From assembly GCA_036446035.1 (NCBI GenBank), contig JAZFSG010000046.1:1-64000 (forward strand): 64,000 nucleotides of DNA, given 5' to 3'. The notes under the pieces were generated by a model, which worked only from the letters and a program-made list of their open reading frames with translations, searched no databases and had not been told where the DNA came from. This DNA is from CAXMQS01 sp036446035. Its GTDB lineage: Bacteria; Actinomycetota; Acidimicrobiia; Spongiisociales; JAOTWH01. Position 1 is the first letter of the stretch, and every line of letters starts with the position of its first letter. Made by a program: the position numbers and the translations under genes. Shown here piece after piece: positions 61,680-64,000 of this stretch.

Positions 61680-63049
61680 CCGAACTCCTCTATCTGGCCT
61701 GCGCTGCCGCCTTCATCATCGGGCTAAAGCGGCTGGGGTCGCCACGCACGGCGAGGGCCGGGAACCTGCTGGCTGCTATCGGCATGCTTGGCGCCATCGT
61801 CATAACCCTCATCGACCAGGACATTGTTGACTGGGGCATCGTGATCGCCGGGCTTGTCGTCGGCGGCGTCTTGGGAGGTGTCGCCGCGGTACGGGTCAAG
61901 ATGACATCGATGCCCGAGATGGTTGCGGCGTTCAACGGCTTCGGCGGGGTGGCGTCTGCACTGGTGGCGCTTTCCGAGTTCGTGCGGGTAGACGATGCCG
62001 CAGGCTTCGCCAACGAGACGGTCGTCACCATCGCTCTTTCCGTGCTCATCGGTTCGGTCACGTTCTCCGGGAGCTTCGTTGCCTTTGGCAAGCTGCAGGG
62101 CCTCATCCCCGGCCGCCCCCTCACCTACCCGGGACAGCAGATAGTCAACGGGACGCTGGCCGCCTCCGCCATCGCCGTTGGCACGTGGGCCGTCATCGAG
62201 CGCACCGAGGTCGCCTACTGGCTCCTTGCGGCGATAACTCTCGTCCTCGGGATCGTCCTGGTGCTCCCCATCGGTGGAGCCGACATGCCGGTTGTCATCT
62301 CGCTGCTCAACTCGTTGTCTGGCCTTGCGGCCTCGGCTGCTGGTTTCGTCATCTCCAACACGGCGCTGATCATCGGCGGAGCTCTCGTCGGCTCTGCAGG
62401 ATTGATCCTCACGATGCTCATGACGGAAGCCATGAACCGCCCTCTCTCCAACGTGCTCTTCGGCGCATTCGGTACGGGAGACAGCACCGGCACCAGTGGT
62501 CTCACCATGTCCGACAAGCCGGTGAAGCGAGCGACCGCCGCCGACCTCGCCATCTCATTGAGCTACGCCCAATCTGTCGTCATCGTGCCCGGCTACGGCC
62601 TTGCCGTTGCCCAGGCGCAGCACGCCACCCGCGCCCTGGCCGACGCTCTCGAGGAGCAGGGCATCAGGGTCACATACGCCATCCATCCGGTCGCTGGAAG
62701 GATGCCGGGACATATGAACGTCCTACTGGCCGAGGCCGACGTCCCCTACGACCTGCTGCTCGATCTGGACCAGGCCAATGCCGAGCTCGCGGCGGCCGAC
62801 GTTGCGCTCATCGTCGGTGCCAACGACGTCGTCAATCCGTCCGCTCGCGATGACTCGGATAGCCCGATCTACGGCATGCCGATCCTTGAGGTCGACCATG
62901 CGCAGACCGTCGTCGTGGTCAAGAGGTCGCTGTCCCCCGGCTTCGCCGGAATCGACAACCCACTCTTTTACGAAGATCGCACGATGATGTTCTTCTCCGA
63001 CGCCAAAGAGGCCCTCGAGGGCACTGTCGTCGCCTTGGCCGAGCTGTAA
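61676..63049 (+). CDS. pntB: NAD(P) transhydrogenase subunit beta
   Basis: A 457-aa protein with eight to nine membrane helices and a C-terminal NADP(H)-binding domain III (VIVPGYGLAVAQAQHATRAL, GRMPGHMNVLLAEA, GANDVVNPSARDD). With pntAA and pntAB it uses proton flow to make NADPH from NADH, complementing gnd and zwf. The operon continues 7 nt later with a nitroreductase. Confidence 0.96.
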   Translation: MTELLYLACAAAFIIGLKRLGSPRTARAGNLLAAIGMLGAIVITLIDQDIVDWGIVIAGLVVGGVLGGVAAVRVKMTSMPEMVAAFNGFGGVASALVALSEFVRVDDAAGFANETVVTIALSVLIGSVTFSGSFVAFGKLQGLIPGRPLTYPGQQIVNGTLAASAIAVGTWAVIERTEVAYWLLAAITLVLGIVLVLPIGGADMPVVISLLNSLSGLAASAAGFVISNTALIIGGALVGSAGLILTMLMTEAMNRPLSNVLFGAFGTGDSTGTSGLTMSDKPVKRATAADLAISLSYAQSVVIVPGYGLAVAQAQHATRALADALEEQGIRVTYAIHPVAGRMPGHMNVLLAEADVPYDLLLDLDQANAELAAADVALIVGANDVVNPSARDDSDSPIYGMPILEVDHAQTVVVVKRSLSPGFAGIDNPLFYEDRTMMFFSDAKEALEGTVVALAEL

Positions 63050-63056
63050 CGGGGCG

Positions 63057-63647
63057 ATGGATTTCACCGACGTCGTCCGTAAGCGGCGCATGGTGCGCAA
63101 CTACAGCGACGAACCGGTTTCAGACGACTCCCTCGAACGCATCCTCGCCGCCGGTCGCAAGGCGCCATCCGCCGGCTTCAGCCAGGGGCACGGCTTCGTC
63201 GTCGTGCGCGACCCCGACAAGCGCCAGGCCATCGCCGAACTCGCAGACGAGCAGAGCTACGTCGCCGCCGGCTACGACCCGTGGATCAGCAAGGCCCCGG
63301 TCCTTATCATCCTGACCGTTCGCGAAGCGAGCTATCACGAGCGCTACCGCGAGCCAGACAAGACCCAAGACGACGGTTCCGAGATCGAGTGGCCGGTCCC
63401 CTTCTGGTGGGTTGACTCCGGGGCTGCCATGCAGAACCTGTTGCTGGCGACTGTCAACGAGGGCCTCGCCGCCGGCATTCTCGGTGCCCACTCCACCGGC
63501 GGCCTCAAGGATCTTCTCGCCATACCGCAGGACGTCGCCATCGTCGGCATCGTGACCATCGGGCACCCGGCACCGGACCGGAGGTCGAGCTCGCTAAAGC
63601 GCGGCTGGCGCGATACGTCTGAGGTCATCCACCGCGAGAAGTGGTAG
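63057..63647 (+). CDS. nitroreductase family protein
   Basis: A 196-aa FMN oxidoreductase domain: VVRKRRMVRNYSDEPV at the N-terminus, RKAPSAGFSQG, SGAAMQNLLLAT, and a C-terminal IGHPAPDRR that fits the FMN phosphate loop. The substrate is unknown. It starts 7 nt after pntB and is probably co-transcribed. Confidence 0.88.
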   Translation: MDFTDVVRKRRMVRNYSDEPVSDDSLERILAAGRKAPSAGFSQGHGFVVVRDPDKRQAIAELADEQSYVAAGYDPWISKAPVLIILTVREASYHERYREPDKTQDDGSEIEWPVPFWWVDSGAAMQNLLLATVNEGLAAGILGAHSTGGLKDLLAIPQDVAIVGIVTIGHPAPDRRSSSLKRGWRDTSEVIHREKW

Positions 63648-63866
63648 CGACTACCAAAGCCGGCATCTCCCGGCGTGTGCCCAGCACCGAGGGTTACACT
63701 CGGTTCACAGAGTGCGCCTGAAGCGCACAACGCCCGCTCCGCCTTCTCTTCCGTCTGGCGACAGCACCGCAGGGAGTCTTCGTCGCCGCCCACTCGGTCG
63801 GCCCCGAAAACACATCCAGTGGGGCGCATAGTCACCGACGGTTAGAAGCTTCCAAAGGAGCAAACC
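63648..63866 (+). other. intergenic region and 5' leader of the RRM gene
   Basis: These 219 bases hold a weak GCCGG/CCGGC stem (63659-63674), a TACACT hexamer (63695-63700) that could be a -10, and a 6-bp hairpin GTGCGC-CTGAA-GCGCAC (63712-63728) close to the expected 5' end of the transcript. An AAAGGAG lies 7 nt before the ATG at 63867. The leader would be about 160 nt long. Confidence 0.35.
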
Positions 63867-64000
63867 ATGTCCAGCAATCTCTACGTAGGGAACTTGACGT
63901 TCGACACCACGTCGGACGATCTCGAGACCCTCTTCGCCCAGCACGGCAGCGTCACTAAGGCCCAGGTCATCACCGACCGTGATACCGGCAGGTCGCGCGG
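63867..64000 (+). CDS. RRM RNA-binding protein, 3' part cut by window edge
   Basis: The first 44 codons are visible. RNP2 reads LYVGNL (5-10) and the frame ends at GRSRG, the start of RNP1 (GRSRGFGFV in relatives). Small single-RRM proteins of this type are cold-shock RNA chaperones in cyanobacteria and others. A long leader with a hairpin precedes it. The rest of the protein is off the right edge. Confidence 0.85.
   Translation, partial: MSSNLYVGNLTFDTTSDDLETLFAQHGSVTKAQVITDRDTGRSR

Noticed and set aside
63659..63674. Terminator after the nitroreductase gene
   Set aside because: The stem is only 5 bp with a 6-nt loop and no U-tract, too weak to call.

Overview
This is a GC-rich, densely packed chromosomal window from an actinobacterium. 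The combination of gene order, F420-type enzyme, meso-DAP-type MurE, SepF-based division and leaderless promoters suggests a deep-branching lineage such as Acidimicrobiia, but that placement is an inference. There is no rRNA, tRNA, CRISPR array, IS element or prophage that I can support.

Layout. At 1-3789 a partial unknown gene follows dnaE on the minus strand. At 3929-7004 a plus-strand operon holds a DUF2090 aldolase-like gene and two different phosphofructokinases, one with pyrophosphate-type and one with ATP-type residues. At 7001-8716 rluD, lspA and a TraR/DksA-like gene run on the minus strand, divergent from ileS (9002-12091), which carries a T-box leader. At 12081-29219 lies one long minus-strand division and cell-wall (dcw) operon: mraZ, rsmH, ftsL, ftsI, murE, murF, mraY, murD, ftsW, murG, murC, murB, ftsQ, ftsZ, pgeF, yggS, sepF, yggT. 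Most of these genes overlap their neighbour by a few bases (ATGA, GTGA or TGATG).

At 29346-33670 there is an accessory stretch: an NAD(P)-binding PanE-like gene, a gutted universal-stress-protein remnant, a secreted protein, an HNH nuclease, and a degenerate serine-recombinase-like protein next to a 31-bp palindrome. At 33760-38220 is a MoxR, DUF58, transglutaminase operon. At 38228-40353 are a MerR regulator, DUF3040 and dinB. At 40416-41843 are a lipoprotein and two small membrane proteins. At 41840-46110 is a complete fabD-fabH-fabG-acpP-fabF operon.

At 46184-54954 are mostly single genes: a possible HExxH metallopeptidase, threonine aldolase, glycogen phosphorylase, an AlaC-like aminotransferase, YkvA, SRPBCC, a metallophosphoesterase, a zinc-ribbon membrane protein, queG and a small Cys-rich protein. 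At 55063-63647 is redox and carbon metabolism: gnd-zwf, an F420-type oxidoreductase, an ATP-grasp protein, DUF983, pntAA-pntAB-pntB and a nitroreductase. An RRM RNA-binding protein begins at 63867 and is cut by the right edge.

How the genes work together. The window links central carbon flow (PFK pair, aldolase-like gene, glycogen phosphorylase, G6PDH and 6PGDH) with NADPH supply (gnd, zwf, transhydrogenase), fatty-acid synthesis and peptidoglycan synthesis. The least ordinary signals are the PPi/ATP PFK tandem with its aldolase-like partner, a 26-codon leader ORF whose ends coincide with an inverted repeat covering the rsmH ribosome-binding site, paired dyads at the ftsZ promoter, a repeated TANNNT-6 to 8 nt-start codon architecture, four convergent gene pairs sharing a CTAG stop overlap, and the palindrome at the HNH/recombinase promoter.
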